Shown one piece after another: positions 1 through 11,641 of a stretch of DNA of 64,000 nucleotides; position 1 is the first letter of the stretch; every line of letters starts with the position of its first letter. The stretch is from Aplectana chamaeleonis. Lineage: Eukaryota; Nematoda; Chromadorea; Rhabditida; Cosmocercidae. Below the pieces are notes generated by a model. The model had not been told where the DNA came from and did no database searches. It saw only the letters and a list, made by a program, of their open reading frames with translations. The stretch is taken from NCBI GenBank assembly GCA_029168955.1, contig JAPDOI010001389.1, forward strand, positions 1 through 64,000, written 5' to 3'. The position numbers and the translations under genes were made by a program.

Positions 1-59
1 CTATAAACTGCATTGAGCCACTCATTCAGGGGTTCAACCGTAGCGGTACCTGTGCTTAT

Positions 60-335
60 CTGGGCCGAATTCCGGTCCGCACCAGTGTCTCCACACGCTT
101 CGCGGCCGCCCGCTTTGAATCGGGAAGAGTTTCCAGCGCCACAGCCACCGATCTGTTGACTCCTGGCGGGTTTTAGAAACCAGAAACCAAACAATATTGA
201 AGGAAACTGTATAAAAAAGCCATATCGAGTTGGTTTATGCTGGAAACCCGACTGACTCCGATAGCGTGTGCGGCCGCAAAGCGTGTCGAGACGCGATTGC
301 AAATCGGAACCCTGAATTTGACCCAGATAAGCACA
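60..335. repeat. Foldback repeat D, copy 1
   Basis: The stretch shares its order of blocks with 25100-25360: CCGAATTCCGGTCCGCA, CACGCTTCGCGGCCGC, a central AATAAAAAGCCA-like segment, then CGGCCGCAAAGCGT and GAGACGC. The outer blocks are roughly reverse complements of each other (about 67-112 against 269-307), so this is a dispersed foldback element of about 275 bp. No coding capacity is credible. Its edges are approximate. Confidence 0.65.
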
Positions 336-1365
336 GTAGTTCAGCTCTTGAAAAATTGTGAATTCTCTGAGCAAATTGCTTTCTTGCAGCTTTCAGTGCT
401 GTCTCCCCATCTGATAGGCAATTGTAAAACTAGGGCTGTTTCGATTTTCCTTGCCCCTTGAAATTTTAATATGTAGTTTTAAATGTAAGACTGAGTTATT
501 GACGTTGTTCTATCCTCTTCACACGTCTGCAGGTTGCGGACCTCTAGGCCAAAAACTCTAAAGCGCGAACATAGCAAAGCGAAGATGTAAAAGTGATCAA
601 AAGTTCATACTTAACTCTAGTGTTTTCACTTTTACGTTCCAGATGTTATTTCTGCATTATCTCAGCTTCTCACTGCTCAGCTTCCTTTTGCTTGATTATT
701 CTAGACTGCAAACTTGCGGACAATGCCTCAATATTACGGAGAAGAAATTCTTCAGCATTCAAATAGCATTTTGCCGAATATTTGCTTTTTCTCGCATCGT
801 CTTGTGTGTATGCTCCGTTATTTGCTTCTTCCCATGTTATTGGCACAGTGCTGTTCAATAACGAAAAACGTTGAAGGGTGACATCGTGAGCTGTCCGGAT
901 TAAAGTGGATTCAAGAAGTCACACTAGATCTCGACTATTTCGTCAACTGATGCAGCAAGCTGTGAGTTCATTGGTTGACTCTATCAATTTCCTTCTGTTC
1001 CTTTTTTTTTTTGTCTGGGAATTTAACAATACAAACCTTTCTGAGTGCCTGAAGGCAGTGGGCATCGGTCAAGCCACCTATTATTTGCTCAAGATCCTTC
1101 AGGCTGAGCACTCAAAAAAAAAGCACCTACAACCAAGTTCGCAACGTTAAACTGAAACCCTTTGCTGGTATGAATCCTGCCTATGGATATGTAGACAAGT
1201 CACCGTTCCAACACGAAAGTCTACAACAGTTTCTTGACTCCTGACGAGACGCAGCACATGTGTAGTAGTGACGCTTCGCGCCACACTTGATACGATCACA
1301 GTCCCTGCAAGTATGATAGCTGATGCTCAGTTTGGGCGTAGAAAGAGTAGCTCCAGAGCTTATTG
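336..1365. other. Gene-free stretch
   Basis: Nothing convincing is seen. Reading frames are short and AT-driven. A small imperfect inverted repeat (GAGTGCCTGAAGG near 1041 against a CCTTCAGG/GAGCACTC block near 1095) is the only local structure. Confidence 0.4.
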
Positions 1366-2318
1366 TCAACGAACCTCTGAGTTCAGACCCAGGTCATCAG
1401 GCTCGGAATCTGATAGAAAGTAATCAGGGTATGACTCCTCGTCCGAAGAGGAATCGTACTCCTGGGACAAGTCCTCTTCTCTTTCCCCACACTCGGCGTC
1501 CATGTCAACGCCTCCATTCCCCTCATAAAGCTCTTTCCACACAAAGCGCCAGCATTCGATCCCTCAGGTAAAATGCCCGCACCTCCTTTCTTCATGGATG
1601 AGTGAGCTTTGCTTCTGTGCCGTGACACGCTGGCGAAGGACTGGAACTTTTTCCTCCATGGGTACTCCCGTTCCACTTTCCGTTCACCTGTATCTCAAAC
1701 ATATGAGCATAATTACTTAAAGCTGCGTTAATGATTTTCATCTGCGTCTCACCTGTCAAGTTCAGCAAGCGCAAGCGTGTTCTTTGTGCAGCACGGAACA
1801 CTGCGTCATTGCCTCGTAATCCTTGCAGCAACCTTGAGCGTGACATATAGTTTCGGCAAAACAATTAGATCTGAAAATTCACAAAAACATTTTCTTCGGC
1901 GAATACACCCGGTCAAGGGCGTTGCTGGAATCGCAATGCGACGCCTCCCCTTCTAGTGCTGATTTTGCTCATGTCAGCCTGAAACCTTCTGCAGGAAGAT
2001 CTCTTTCAACCGTCCACAAAGAGCTGCGCTGATGGACACAGTGCGGGGAGTGTCTTCTTCCATTTGCTCATGCTGACAACGACGTGTATGGACCTGTAAA
2101 AACTTCCTGAAATACGGCTAATGCTGAGGTCGTTTAGGTGTATGAATTTCCTTCTTTACCTCGTCCCAGTGATGGATCCCAGCCATAGGATATTGAGACA
2201 GCATAAAGATGAAATTTATGTCATCTCCATTTCCGGTCTCCTCACCAGCATGCACCGCATAGATCAGACGCTTTCGCAGGCCTTCTACACAATCTTTCAG
2301 AGTTCGGAACTCATTCTT
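1366..2318 (-). pseudogene. Unrecognised spliced gene, probably damaged
   Basis: Several minus-strand segments read as real coding sequence with splice signals. Exon a (2318-2160, 53 codons) includes GEETGNGDDINFIFMLSQYP and HHWDE and ends at a GTAAAG donor. Exon b (2093-1986, 36 codons) follows a TTTTTACAG acceptor, contains EEDTPRTVSISAALCGRLKE, and joins exon a in phase 0. A third segment (about 1840-1690) reads MSRSRLLQGLRGNDAVFRAA and ends at ATACAG/GTGAAC. The last segment (about 1520-1366) is very acidic, with EYDSSSDEESYPDYFLSDSE. The third segment cannot be joined in frame to exon b, because TAA follows the acceptor, and the 1690-1520 piece changes frame more than once (RAFYLRDRMLALCVER in one frame, the acidic tail in another). 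It is therefore either decayed or has exons I mis-drew. I do not recognise the family. Confidence 0.45.
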
Positions 2319-2845
2319 CTATGACGCCCAAAGCTGAGTTGTAAGAAGTATCTTCGGCAATTAGTTTCATATCTTTTGACTCCCACCCGACTAACTTTCT
2401 GCTCTAATGCAAAATGTGGTGGTAAACGCACGCTGGCTAATACCAATTGAAGGCAGGGTCCGGGCTGAATTGCGATATTGAGATTTTGCGCTTAATCGGA
2501 GCGTATCCTGCAGATAGCTCTATGATTATCATTATGTCAAAACCGTTTTGCTCTGACTTCACCATATTACCAAACGTGTAATGAACAGGGTTCGTGAAAC
2601 GACTACATGAAGCCTGGGTTCGGCCAGTCTGGCCTCGACTCGAATTTCGGCTGTGTCGAAATTTGACCCCACCTCGCCTTCAACAAGACATCTTTCTTCA
2701 CCGATGGAGAGCCTATACTACCCTTGGTGGTCATAGCCTGTCAAGCGAAAGACCTCAAAGGAGCCATGTGGGCAAAGTTTCTACGATTCCTATTCCAAAT
2801 TTTCATCTTAAAAGGGAAGTACAAAAGCGCAGGGATGGATCTGCG
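2319..2845. other. No supported gene
   Basis: A plus-strand frame is open from about 2594 to 2989, but its 3' part lies in an inverted-repeat arm. A weak exon-like minus-strand segment (near 2510-2400, after CTGCAG) could belong to the gene at 1366-2318. Neither is convincing. Confidence 0.35.
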
Positions 2846-2945
2846 AAAACGACTACTATGGTTAGTATCTCTTCTGGCTCAATAGTAAAAATGCGCAGTA
2901 TCCCGTCCTTGAGCCGCAGATTCAAAAAATTTATGAACATTTTCG
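2846..2945 (+). repeat. Left arm of inverted-repeat pair
   Basis: The bases around GTTAGTATCTCTTCTGGCTC and CAATAGTAAAAATGC match, as reverse complement, the segment at 3775-3880 (GTTAGTATCTCTTGTGGCTC, CAATAGTGAAACTGC). The two arms flank the dispersed repeat C copy at 3000-3300, suggesting a composite foldback of roughly 1 kb. Both arms are open in frame and give SISSGSIVK and SISCGSIVK, so a duplicated coding segment is possible. Confidence 0.5.
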
Positions 2946-2999
2946 AAGCCTCGCGAAAAGACAAGGGTACTCCATCAGGCATTTTTTGAAGTTTCAAAA

Positions 3000-3300
3000 A
3001 TTCTCTTGGATTTGGCTCAAAAGTTGTATGTAGGGGTAATCTAGGTGGTGAAAATCCTGGAGTCCATTTATCGAAATTTTGAGGTTTTACTGTAGGTTAC
3101 GGTAGGTAACATGTCATTTAGGGGTCAAAACCCACCTTAGTATTTTAAAAATCGACAAACGGACGTTAAATTCATATTCTCTACCCTGAATAACCCCTAT
3201 TTACAATTTGGAGTAAAATCTGAGATTTTACAAACTATCATATACCCACCGTAATCTACCGCACTTGAAAAAATCGATAAACGGACACCAGATTCGTGTT
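3000..3300 (+). repeat. Dispersed repeat C, copy 1
   Basis: Landmarks are a GGATTTGGCTCAAAA block, a short paragraph about 70 bases later, then TACTGTAGGTTACGGTA and later ACCGTAATCTACC. The same order recurs near 48270-48640 and 52730-52960, and in part near 24640-24870. It is non-coding and of unknown class. Confidence 0.5.
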
Positions 3301-3717
3301 AAGCACTCTGAAGAACCCTCAGCAAATGATTCTGAGACATATCTATCGTAGAAAAACCGAAATCTCGAAAGTGGCGTTTTTCCCTCAAAATTGTCCCCGG
3401 TTGGGAAGCCTCAAACGAAATTAGCCGAAAGCTTTGAAAAAATCGACTAATAAACCAGAGAATCGTGATCAGCGCCCCAAAACCCACCTGGGAGAATTTT
3501 AAGTCAAATCCCGAACATTTTTCTGAAAAACACTTCTCAAAGTAATTTGCTCGGTATAAATGAACGCCCAACCGAAAATCCGTACACGTTGAAAATGCTG
3601 TCAGTCTGGACAAAGTATGGAAGATGTGCTTCCACCCAAACTTAGCTCAGGGGGTAGTTTTCGGCGCTGAACACATTTATGAGGTCCATTTCTGGATTTT
3701 CTGAAGACGCCAACGCG

Positions 3718-3736
3718 CTCTCTCTCTCTCTCTCTC
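3718..3736. repeat. (TC)n microsatellite
   Basis: Uninterrupted TC dinucleotide run of about 9.5 units. Confidence 0.9.
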
Positions 3737-3774
3737 TTCTTGGAAGGGCACAACGAGCACAAAAATGAGCTTTC

Positions 3775-3880
3775 TAGGTTTGTAACTTTTTTGAACCTGG
3801 GTGGTTCGGAGCGGGATATCGTGCAGTTTCACTATTGAGCCACAAGAGATACTAACGACACCAGTCAAGTTTTGGCAGGT
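3775..3880 (-). repeat. Right arm of inverted-repeat pair
   Basis: Reverse-complement partner of 2846-2945; see that entry. Confidence 0.5.
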
Positions 3881-3884
3881 CCGA

Positions 3885-4580
3885 CCTACGCTTTGTATAC
3901 TTCCTTTTGTTAGCGTAAAAACATCAATGGCGCAGTCCAACCTCAGGGTGAATTTTGGATAGTATACTCCGCCCACCGTGCGTAGCAACACTGCCAAGCG
4001 CGAGATCTCAATTCGATCAAAATGAGTGGAGAAACTGCATGCACGGCTGAGCAGGCCGTTGTGTCGGATTTTCGCGTGAGCTACTTAACTTCCTTTGTTG
4101 ACCAGGATTTTTAAATAAATACCAACTTTTTATGATCCCCATGAAACGGAAAATGGCCAGGTTTTTGATAAGCAATTTTACCCCATTTTACTCACAAAGT
4201 GGTTTGGAGAAAATCCCCATTTTACAAAAAGTTTAACACCTCTAATTTTCAATTTTTCGATTTTTCTCAAAGATTTTACGACCTCTGCTGTGTCGGACTA
4301 CAAAGGTACTCAACCCTGACTGCAGGGAAATTCGGCCCCGCTCCCTATAAATTTCAAAAGAAAATCAAGCTGTTTTGCCTGAAATAGGGAACCAAAATCT
4401 TTGCAAACATTGGAATTGGTTTCTGTAGCTATGCTGAAAAACAAAACGTACAATAGCAGAGCTTCTAGGTTCCTGTTCGAGGCGGAGTGCGCGGTTGGAG
4501 CTTTGAGGTAATGTGGGCGGGGCCAATTTTTCCCTGTAGTTTCTCACTTTTGACGTTCACCTTCCAAAATGTAATGTTTC
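3885..4580. other. Gene-free stretch
   Basis: AT-rich sequence with homopolymer runs and ACCCCATTTTA-like phrases that resemble those near 10260-10400. No exon or element end is recognised. Confidence 0.35.
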
Positions 4581-4582
4581 GA

Positions 4583-5303
4583 CTCGACTGGAACGACAAA
4601 GGCTTGAATATCGATGGAAAGAATCTCTAGAATTTGCGGTTCGTAGACGACATTGTGCTTAATAGCGACAACACGACGGAGATGACTGAGATGCTGAGGG
4701 AGTTGGGATGGCGTAGGCAAGACGATTGGTGAAGTGATGAACATGAAAAACTCAGACGATGGCTAACCAGTGGTGTGATGATACTAACTTACCTCGGCAT
4801 AGAAAATCTACTGGACAAAGTCGACAGCTACGTGTACCTCGGTCGAGAAGTCAACATGACAAACGACTTGACGGACGAAACGGTCTGAAGAAGAGCAGCC
4901 TGGGCAGCAATGGGCACAATTGGAGAGGTGACCAATGAGGCTCAGGATGTCAAGCCGCGGGCTCACCTCTTTGACTTCACTGTGCTGCCAGCTCTTTGCT
5001 ATAGTACCGGAAACAGCGTCGCACAACAAGGGCACCTTTGTCGCCATGAGGAACGCACACAGGGCATTGGAGAGATGCCTTCTGAATACGAATCGACGGC
5101 GGCAGTGGCAGCAAGGGCAGAGCAGTCAGGAGCTTCGGAAGGAGTCTGGTATCCGATACGCGTTGTCCCATATCGAGTACGCGAAACACAGATGGGTAGG
5201 ACAAGTACGCGGGAACGACGATAGATGGAGCACCAGGATCACGTACTGGTACCCACGAGGCGTTAAAAGAACTCTTGGCCGCCCTGAGAACGCGTTGGGC
5301 TAA
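4583..5303 (+). pseudogene. RTE-like LINE fragment: 3' end of reverse transcriptase and C-terminal region
   Basis: Plus-strand frames reassemble the end of a nematode RTE/BovB-type non-LTR reverse transcriptase. Near 4589-4720 is WNDKGLNIDGKN, a stop, then NLRFVDDIVL, the F-x-DD catalytic box; the usual FADD is FVDD here. After a stretch with stops comes DSYVYLGREVNM (about 4820-4860), RRAAWAAMG, HLFDFTVLPALCY (about 4965-5000), then in another frame HRALERCLLNTNRR (5065-5106), EYAKHRWVGQVRGNDDRW and ITYWYPRGVKRTLGRPENAL. These are the family's conserved C-terminal blocks in the right order. The 5' part (endonuclease, fingers) is missing, and at least three stops and two frame changes show it is dead. 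Confidence 0.8.
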
Positions 5304-5319
5304 ATACATTTAACAAGTC

Positions 5320-5523
5320 AGTCAAACGAAGAGGCCTACCACATTGATGACTGTTGTTATTTCCAGGAAATCCTGGAGTTGAATGTGGTCCACATCGAGA
5401 AGACCCCACTGATGAAGATGGACCATCAAGGTATCAAGGTTCTACTTACTTGAGCAAATTCAGATCTCGTGCCCGGCAGGGCGCTATACTCGGTGAGCGG
5501 ACTATAATATAAAATTCCCTCAC
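5320..5523. other. 3' flank of the RTE fragment
   Basis: No gene is recognised. A minus-strand frame WGLLDVDHIQLQDFLEITT (around 5381-5325) follows a TTCATCAG acceptor-like site but has no recognised partner. Confidence 0.3.
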
Positions 5524-5688
5524 CCTGATATTGGATTTTGCCTTCAAATCAACGCACTTTCCTGCCCGTTGAGAACTTACACAGCTTCGCTTAACCATGT
5601 ATGACTCTCCAATCAAAATATGTTCTGGAGAAAGAGGATCATTGTTTCGATAAAAACGTGCAAGCGTCAGCTCCGTCACCAGGGGCAT
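5524..5688 (-). pseudogene. Possible integrase-like exon of an LTR retroelement
   Basis: The minus-strand frame reads MPLVTELTLARFY, then NNDPLSPEHILIGESY, and runs to an AGG/GTGAGG donor at about 5524. The phrase D-PL-P-H-LIG is typical of the C-terminal part of BEL/Pao or Ty3-type integrases, where it follows the NSRPLT block, which is absent here. A second frame upstream (5821-5639) is also open. No other retroelement domain or LTR is seen nearby, so a host exon remains possible. Confidence 0.3.
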
Positions 5689-5829
5689 CTTCCAAAGCGC
5701 CAGGAGTCGTGGTAACAGTTCTCATTTTCGACTCATTCTCTAGGCTTAATGCGTCCACTACTCCACGATAGGACGCACGGTCGGCAGTCACAGAACTTAA
5801 TCGTAAGTCTGTGCTCCGCAAACCAGCGC

Positions 5830-7015
5830 AGAATTCCGTTCGAAACCCTCCTTCTCTATTCTAATCAGATATATTTAACGTCTCTGGAGCGGTGAACCAC
5901 TTCCAGTGTGGATGCAGAGGTTTATCCGGAGATCCCCGGCCAGAACTTTACAGTAAGCAGCAGAAAACCCTCTGGAGTCGTAGGAACCATCTACAGTAAT
6001 GAGAAAAAAACTTTTCTCATTTCTTTTTCACAGTGGTCTACAGTGTAATGATATTATTCCCCTTTCTTGATGTGGATTCCTATGTAAGTGAATTGACGTT
6101 GTGACTGGACGTTTGTTTCACATCAGCCTTCCAACTTGTGAAGATATCCATGGTACGTTGTTGCCAACACGAAATTATCAGTTGTTTTTCTTTACTCAAA
6201 AAATTCCTTGTTAAATCTTTACTAGGCATCAAGAATTCTCGGGACTACGTTTCGTTTTGCCGAAACAGTAATGTATTTTCTGTGCCGCAATCCATTCATT
6301 CGTCGCACAGTCTGAAGAAGCGCCACTTTCTCCTTGACTGCGCTCTCATCACTGCGACACACCTCGGTGCTCGCGATCATACCGCCGTCGCGGCGATGGG
6401 TGGGAAAAAGCGCTATAGATAATTTATGCGATTTATAGACCTCAGTGGGCGATCAATTGTTTGGAGTACAAAATGCCAATTTGATGGGTGAAATGGGATG
6501 GGATATTCAACAAACCTTCGTTTTTCACCGCAATCTGGAAATTTCGGAGCAATCATGCATATCGCCAGCGATGACTTTGGCGCCGTTCCTCATTGACAAC
6601 GCTGCGATAATATTGCGGGCGCGATATAGCGCATATTTGCAGAAAATTCCTTCGCTATGTGAAAAGAGATCGCGTTTCAGCGTCTGGCGGACGAAAGTTC
6701 CACCCACTTCACTCCATGAACTGCCGTTCTGCTCATTAAATTAATAGATTTCCGGTAATGCGCAGTATTGCTGCGATTAATCGCTACCACTTTTTGTTTC
6801 CACGCTTCGCCGCAACAGGGATAGACGTGCCGCTGCACAGCTCACAGCGGCACAACGCTTTGAGCTGTGCATTCACCAGAAAGCGCTGCGTCTCTGGTAC
6901 ATTTCTCAGCCAAAGGACACAGAAGGGGTGCTGCTTCTTTAACTTCGGCAACGCCTGACCTGGATTGTGACAGATTATGCCTCCAGTTGTTCACGCATGT
7001 GCAAAGACGTGTGTT
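5830..7015. other. Gene-free stretch
   Basis: No recognised protein or element. Several short frames exist on both strands, none with splice support. Confidence 0.35.
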
Positions 7016-7019
7016 GTCG

Positions 7020-7175
7020 CTCGAGGATCTCAATACGGTCCGCATTTGTGACAACGGCTGTTGCATCACGTAATAGAATGATAATCGTGCCATGACCACC
7101 TAGCCTTGACCCAATTCACTTTTCTCCGAGCACAATAAAATCGTGTCAGCGTGATGCCGCAGCCGTAGTCTGCAA
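7020..7175. repeat. Foldback repeat E copy
   Basis: Ends near GGTCCGCATTTGTGACAACG and, inverted, GCCGCAGCCGTAGTCTGCAA, with an internal AGAATGATAATC block. The same plan (TCCGCA.TTG ends, central AATGATAATC/GATTATCAT) occurs near 9325-9480, 13030-13165, 32450-32740, 47820-47990 and 50205-50380. Confidence 0.5.
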
Positions 7176-7189
7176 CTTCATAGCACTGA

Positions 7190-7290
7190 GCTATCGTATT
7201 GGGCACGCCCATTCTCCGCGCCGCAACTCTTCCCCGATTTTTGAGGGGAATAGGAAAAACCTGAGTTAATTCTTCAGGTTGTAAGGCGGC
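7190..7290. repeat. Dispersed repeat K (CACGCCC...GCCGCAAC)
   Basis: GGGCACGCCCATTCTCCGCG followed by CCGCAACTCTTCC and AAAACCTGAGTTAATT. The same order recurs at 52255-52345 and, diverged, at 13765-13830. Confidence 0.45.
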
Positions 7291-7299
7291 GCGGGAAGA

Positions 7300-8100
7300 T
7301 GGGCGTGGTCGTCTGTGGGAGCCAACGGCCCCTCGCTGCGATAGCACCCAGCATTGCATATGCGACCACCGTTACAGCTGGCTAATTCAGTTGCAGACAA
7401 TTTTGGTGTCGGGTGTAATAAGCCCTAGTTTCTAAGCAAATTATGTGAAACACTTCTGCTTTGATATTCTTAGGAAAGGGATATCAACAAATGGCATTGA
7501 ATCGTACCTAATCAATATTTTGAAGGTGGGGCATTAGCAAAATTGTCTTTTTCACCATATGCTTTATTCGCCTGGCCTTTTGATATCTTATGAAAACTTC
7601 TGGAACGATCAAAATCTGCGTTGTCCCTTTGCTTTTTTTTCTGGCATTTTGTACGTTGGAAGGCTTTTTTTGAACTCGCCCTGTGAGCTGCTTTTATTGC
7701 TTCGATCACCTCGACTTGTTCCTTAATATAGACGCTGTGAATTATCCGCGGACGTCTTCCCTTATATTTTAAAACGTGGGCTTGCATATAAAACCATATT
7801 TGTAGCCGAATCTGTTCTCGTAAGGTATTCGCTGAAAACGTCATGCTTTCTCTGTTTCGTTCGCATCGCTATACCAAGAATGCAACACTGTAATTTTTAG
7901 CACTGGGCTGGGGAACAACTCTGAAGTCGTTCCAACTTTCGGTGGTAGCACTTTCCGCGTATGATAAGATAGGCAGCCTTGCGTTGCCGCGTTCCAGATG
8001 TTCGCTGTTCGTCAATGACAGCAGGTGATTGTTTGTAGGAGGTATCGATGTTTGGGAGTGATTGACTCATAAAAAATTAATGAGTTTAAAAAAGCTTTCA
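7300..8100. other. Gene-free stretch
   Basis: A 110-codon minus-strand frame (7844-7512) is Lys/Arg-rich but matches nothing I know and has no splice context. Nothing else is seen. Confidence 0.3.
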
Positions 8101-8104
8101 GTAA

Positions 8105-8556
8105 TCAAGGCATCGTTCGCGCTGGAAATCAATTTTCATTTTTCAGGCTAAATTTCATCATTGAGCCTGGTAGACCACACTGGTAAACTTTGGCGCGTCA
8201 AAACGTTGGGCAATGCTTTGGAAGGCGTCAAAGATGAAGATCCGCCAATTACTTCTCACCAGTCATCTAGCACGTTTTCCTAGAATGTTGGTGCGACCGT
8301 AAGACAACATGAAAATAGTTGCGGCACGAACTCCACATGCAGAAAACCTTGAAATGACAGTGGCGAGGCCTCCAAAAGCAGAAAACTTCTGTGGTTTTGT
8401 CGCGAACTTCAAATTGTATTTACAATGTGTTCCCGTTGACTTTTCTTTACAAATGAAGGTTTTTCATGGGCCACTTCTAACATTTTCGTTCACAAGAGAG
8501 GCTGCCGCCACGAAAACATGAAAATAATATACGGTTTTCTGCGCGTGCGATGCCTT
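8105..8556. mobile_element. MITE family G, complete copy
   Basis: The left end CAAGGCATCGTTCGCGCTGG and the right end (around 8534-8556) TTTTCTGCGCGTGCGATGCC are inverted relatives of each other. The interior CACCAGTCATCTAGCAC also occurs at 19739-19755. Related copies: 19593-20140, a right end at 15505-15535, and 62445-62725. Non-coding, about 450 bp. Confidence 0.6.
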
Positions 8557-8762
8557 GAACTGTACTCACCGGCATCGAAAAATGCACTTCACACATCGGC
8601 TTGCGGTGGTTTTTCAGATGAAATTTCCAAGAAGCGACAATGCAAGATATCGGTCCATTTTGTCGAGATCGATCTGTTGTGTGTTTGCTTTTATTCTATT
8701 TCCAGTTCACAGTGATAGTACACGTGTGATTTTGCGTCCGTCTCAAACCTATTCGCTTCGGT

Positions 8763-9085
8763 TTAAGGCGCTATTCATACTATTCACCGCCAGCGCGGTA
8801 CTCGCGATGGCGTTAGAGTATATGAATAGTTTCTACGAGCGTCATGCGCTTGCGAAGACTCTGAATAGAACGGGCCTTAACTCTTCCAAAAAAGGAAATT
8901 ACGTACATGCGTTCACCCTAACGATAACAGAGGATAGTAATAGAACCAATTATACCGAAGCGATAGGAAACTGATAGATTATTAATGAAAATGCTGGAAA
9001 AGTCATTTCGGCCGTCGCCGCCATGGCGGAGCGGGGCTTCGCGCGTGCCGCGCTGGCTTCGAGTAGTATGAATACCGCTTAGAAC
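8763..9085. mobile_element. GC-rich foldback MITE, family F
   Basis: Begins AAGGCGCTATTCATACTATT, followed by CGCCAGCGCGGTACTCGCG. It ends with the inverted equivalents CGCGTGCCGCGCTGG and AGTAGTATGAATACCGC. The ends match the element at 35245-35408, which is shorter and cleaner. The interior has no credible gene. Confidence 0.55.
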
Positions 9086-9324
9086 GAAGCGACCATCGAT
9101 ACGGCTGCCGTCGTCTGTTCTGCGTTCTCGATCGCCTCGTCCTGCGTTTTATAGACCGTTCACACCACGCGCCCAGAAGTCGCGTTTGATAACCCTGGTA
9201 GCTCACACTGTTGCACCTGTGATAAAGAAACGCATAGAGGGCTTGAACGTTTCAGCATCATAAGTATTTACGGCTTCTTTGTGATTCGGTTTGTGTTGTA
9301 CACTGTTCATATCAGAGCGAAATC

Positions 9325-9480
9325 CGGGTCCACAGTTGCGGATAAGCCGCTGTTTCCAGCACGCGGCTCTATGAAAATCGTGCTGGAACCACCGTGTGTT
9401 GTGACAACTACACCTTTGTCGCAACACGATTATCATCATAAGTTGCGTGCTGCAGTAGCAGTTGTCCGCAACTGCGAAGA
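9325..9480. repeat. Foldback repeat E copy
   Basis: TCCACAGTTGCGGATAA at the left and TTGTCCGCAACTGCGAAG at the right are reverse-complement relatives. Inner blocks CGTGCTGG and CACGATTATCATCAT continue the palindrome. Confidence 0.55.
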
Positions 9481-9489
9481 GGAATGTCT

Positions 9490-11640
9490 TCCTATAAGAT
9501 TGAGATTCTGGTATTAACAACCCTTCCATGATCCCTTCAACTAAAGATCTCAACCCCGCACGCCCTTTCCAACTCCCACATAAATTTCAATTATGAACCA
9601 GTGTTTTTAGAAATATCTTATGAGTTTCTGATCAGGCAATGTTCACAGCTATGCATTTTTCAGAATACGACTCTTAAAGGCAGCAGACGCGCCTAAAAAG
9701 TTGTTGAGATAACTACGTTTCTGGAGTCTCATGGTTCCTAGTATTCGCTTACGCCGCTGGAAGCGTCAAAAACGAGTTAAAACTATTTAATTCCAGCAAT
9801 GCAAATCGAAAAATTTCTGCAACCCCGTCCCTAAAATACAAACTCGTCCAGATTGGTAGCACTAATACGGTCACTTTTGCTGGTTTTGATGCTTCCAACC
9901 AGGTAAACGTTCCAGCACACGCTGTAGGAGCATATATCGGCTTTCCATCTCAACCGTTTTGTTGCTAATGTCCACTAATTTCAGCTGGCGCGCAGTGAAG
10001 CTCGTCCATTTTCACACGATAACAAAATAACCGTTATTCCTGTATATGCGCACAGTTTTCGATCGTTTTTTCGTCAGTTCCCTATACAACCAGCTCCAAA
10101 GCTTTATGGCACAAAATCGATACCATTTTCATGCGTCTCTGCTGTCTTCAACATGATTGAGCAGTCCGTTGCGTCAATTTTCTGCGCAGCTACGACCCCC
10201 CTGCTGACTTCATTTTTTTCCAATTTTCCAAAAAAAACCTAAAACTAAAAATGCATACTTCTCAGACGCGACTGACTATTATTACCCCATTTTAACTTAC
10301 CAAAAGATTTTTCATGGATAAAATTTCCTCGTTACCAAATTGTTTACGACCACCCCCTATTTTCATTTTTTTAATCCAAAATTACGACCCCAGTGCCGAG
10401 CCGCAGCTCTGCTCAACCTCGGCCCTTAGCCAACCTCGCTCTAATCCAATCTTCGCCTCGCTACGATCTGTGCACACCAATTCTACATTTATATGGAGAA
10501 AAATCTGGGAAAATGCATTTTAGCTGATTAGCAATTTTTGAAAATACTATACTCTAAACGACCCTCCGACTCCATAACACATGCTCCCACTTTACATTCC
10601 TAGGAAAAGTTGTAATGAAACAAATGATTTTGAGCTGTTTCACGGAAAGCCCTAGAAAACGACCCTCCATGGGACACCCTCACCTCCGAATTTCACCCAA
10701 CCCATGCGCCCATTCTACACTAACACAAAGGAAACAAAATTTTATGTGAACAAATGACCTGAGCTTCTTCATAGGATTCTAAATCAAGTGGTCACAACAA
10801 GGCGTTTTTCGAATACATTGACCCGCTTGAAACAGGCCCCCTCACTCTCCTTACTCTTACCGTCATACCCATCTATCACATTTATTTATTATTCACATGG
10901 TAAATAAATAAATAAATTCTATCACGTAAGATTGTGAGAGATTTGGGTATGGCGGTAACCACACATACGATTTTTAAACGGTGTGCATGAGCAGCCGCCG
11001 AAATGACGATGTGCGCCCTCGCCGACCGCTCCAACTCTGCAGGCCCTTCCAGCCAAACGCTTACTTATCGTTCACTGAGCTACACTCTCCTCCGTCCCTA
11101 CAAAACAGGCTTCGAAAGAGGTAAGCTTTACGATGACCAGATCTTGTAGAGAGTAAAGCCTTAACTGATCACAAGGTGGGATAAAGAACGATGACTGAAA
11201 AGCTATTTTTAGCGTGGCTCATATGTTCTTCGGTTTAGTGCAAAGGGACGCAACCTGAATACACTAAACCAAAAGCGTAATAATAAGAATATGGAAAAAG
11301 CTCAAACAACTCAAACAACATGTTCTTCAGTTGCTTTCCCATCAGCGATTGGATCAACCAAAACCTCACAACATCCAGATGTCCAAATTTTGCCAAGATG
11401 AAGTGGTGTCTCGCAGTTTCCCAAACATACAAAACTGAAAAATTTGGGATAAAGCTGTCTGAAGTGATCGCAATTTGACTGAAATGATGAGTTTGAAAAG
11501 TCTCACACCTTGTCTGGTGTGTTCAGATAAGATGCAATGATATATCCGCTCGGAACTGCGTATTCTCCTTGATGTGCCATACAATGCGGCCAGGAAATCT
11601 GTGTCAGCCACAAGTCGAAGAATTTTTTACATTGCGTCGG
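9490..11640. other. Gene-free, AT-rich stretch with a TAAA microsatellite
   Basis: No exon is recognised over 2 kb. A short TAAATAAATAAATAAA run sits near 10902-10915. A TTAAAGGCAGCAGACGCGCC terminus near 9673 resembles the end of the foldback at 55112. ACCCCATTTTA-type phrases near 10270-10400 recall 4180-4200. Confidence 0.4.
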
Positions 11641-11641
11641 C

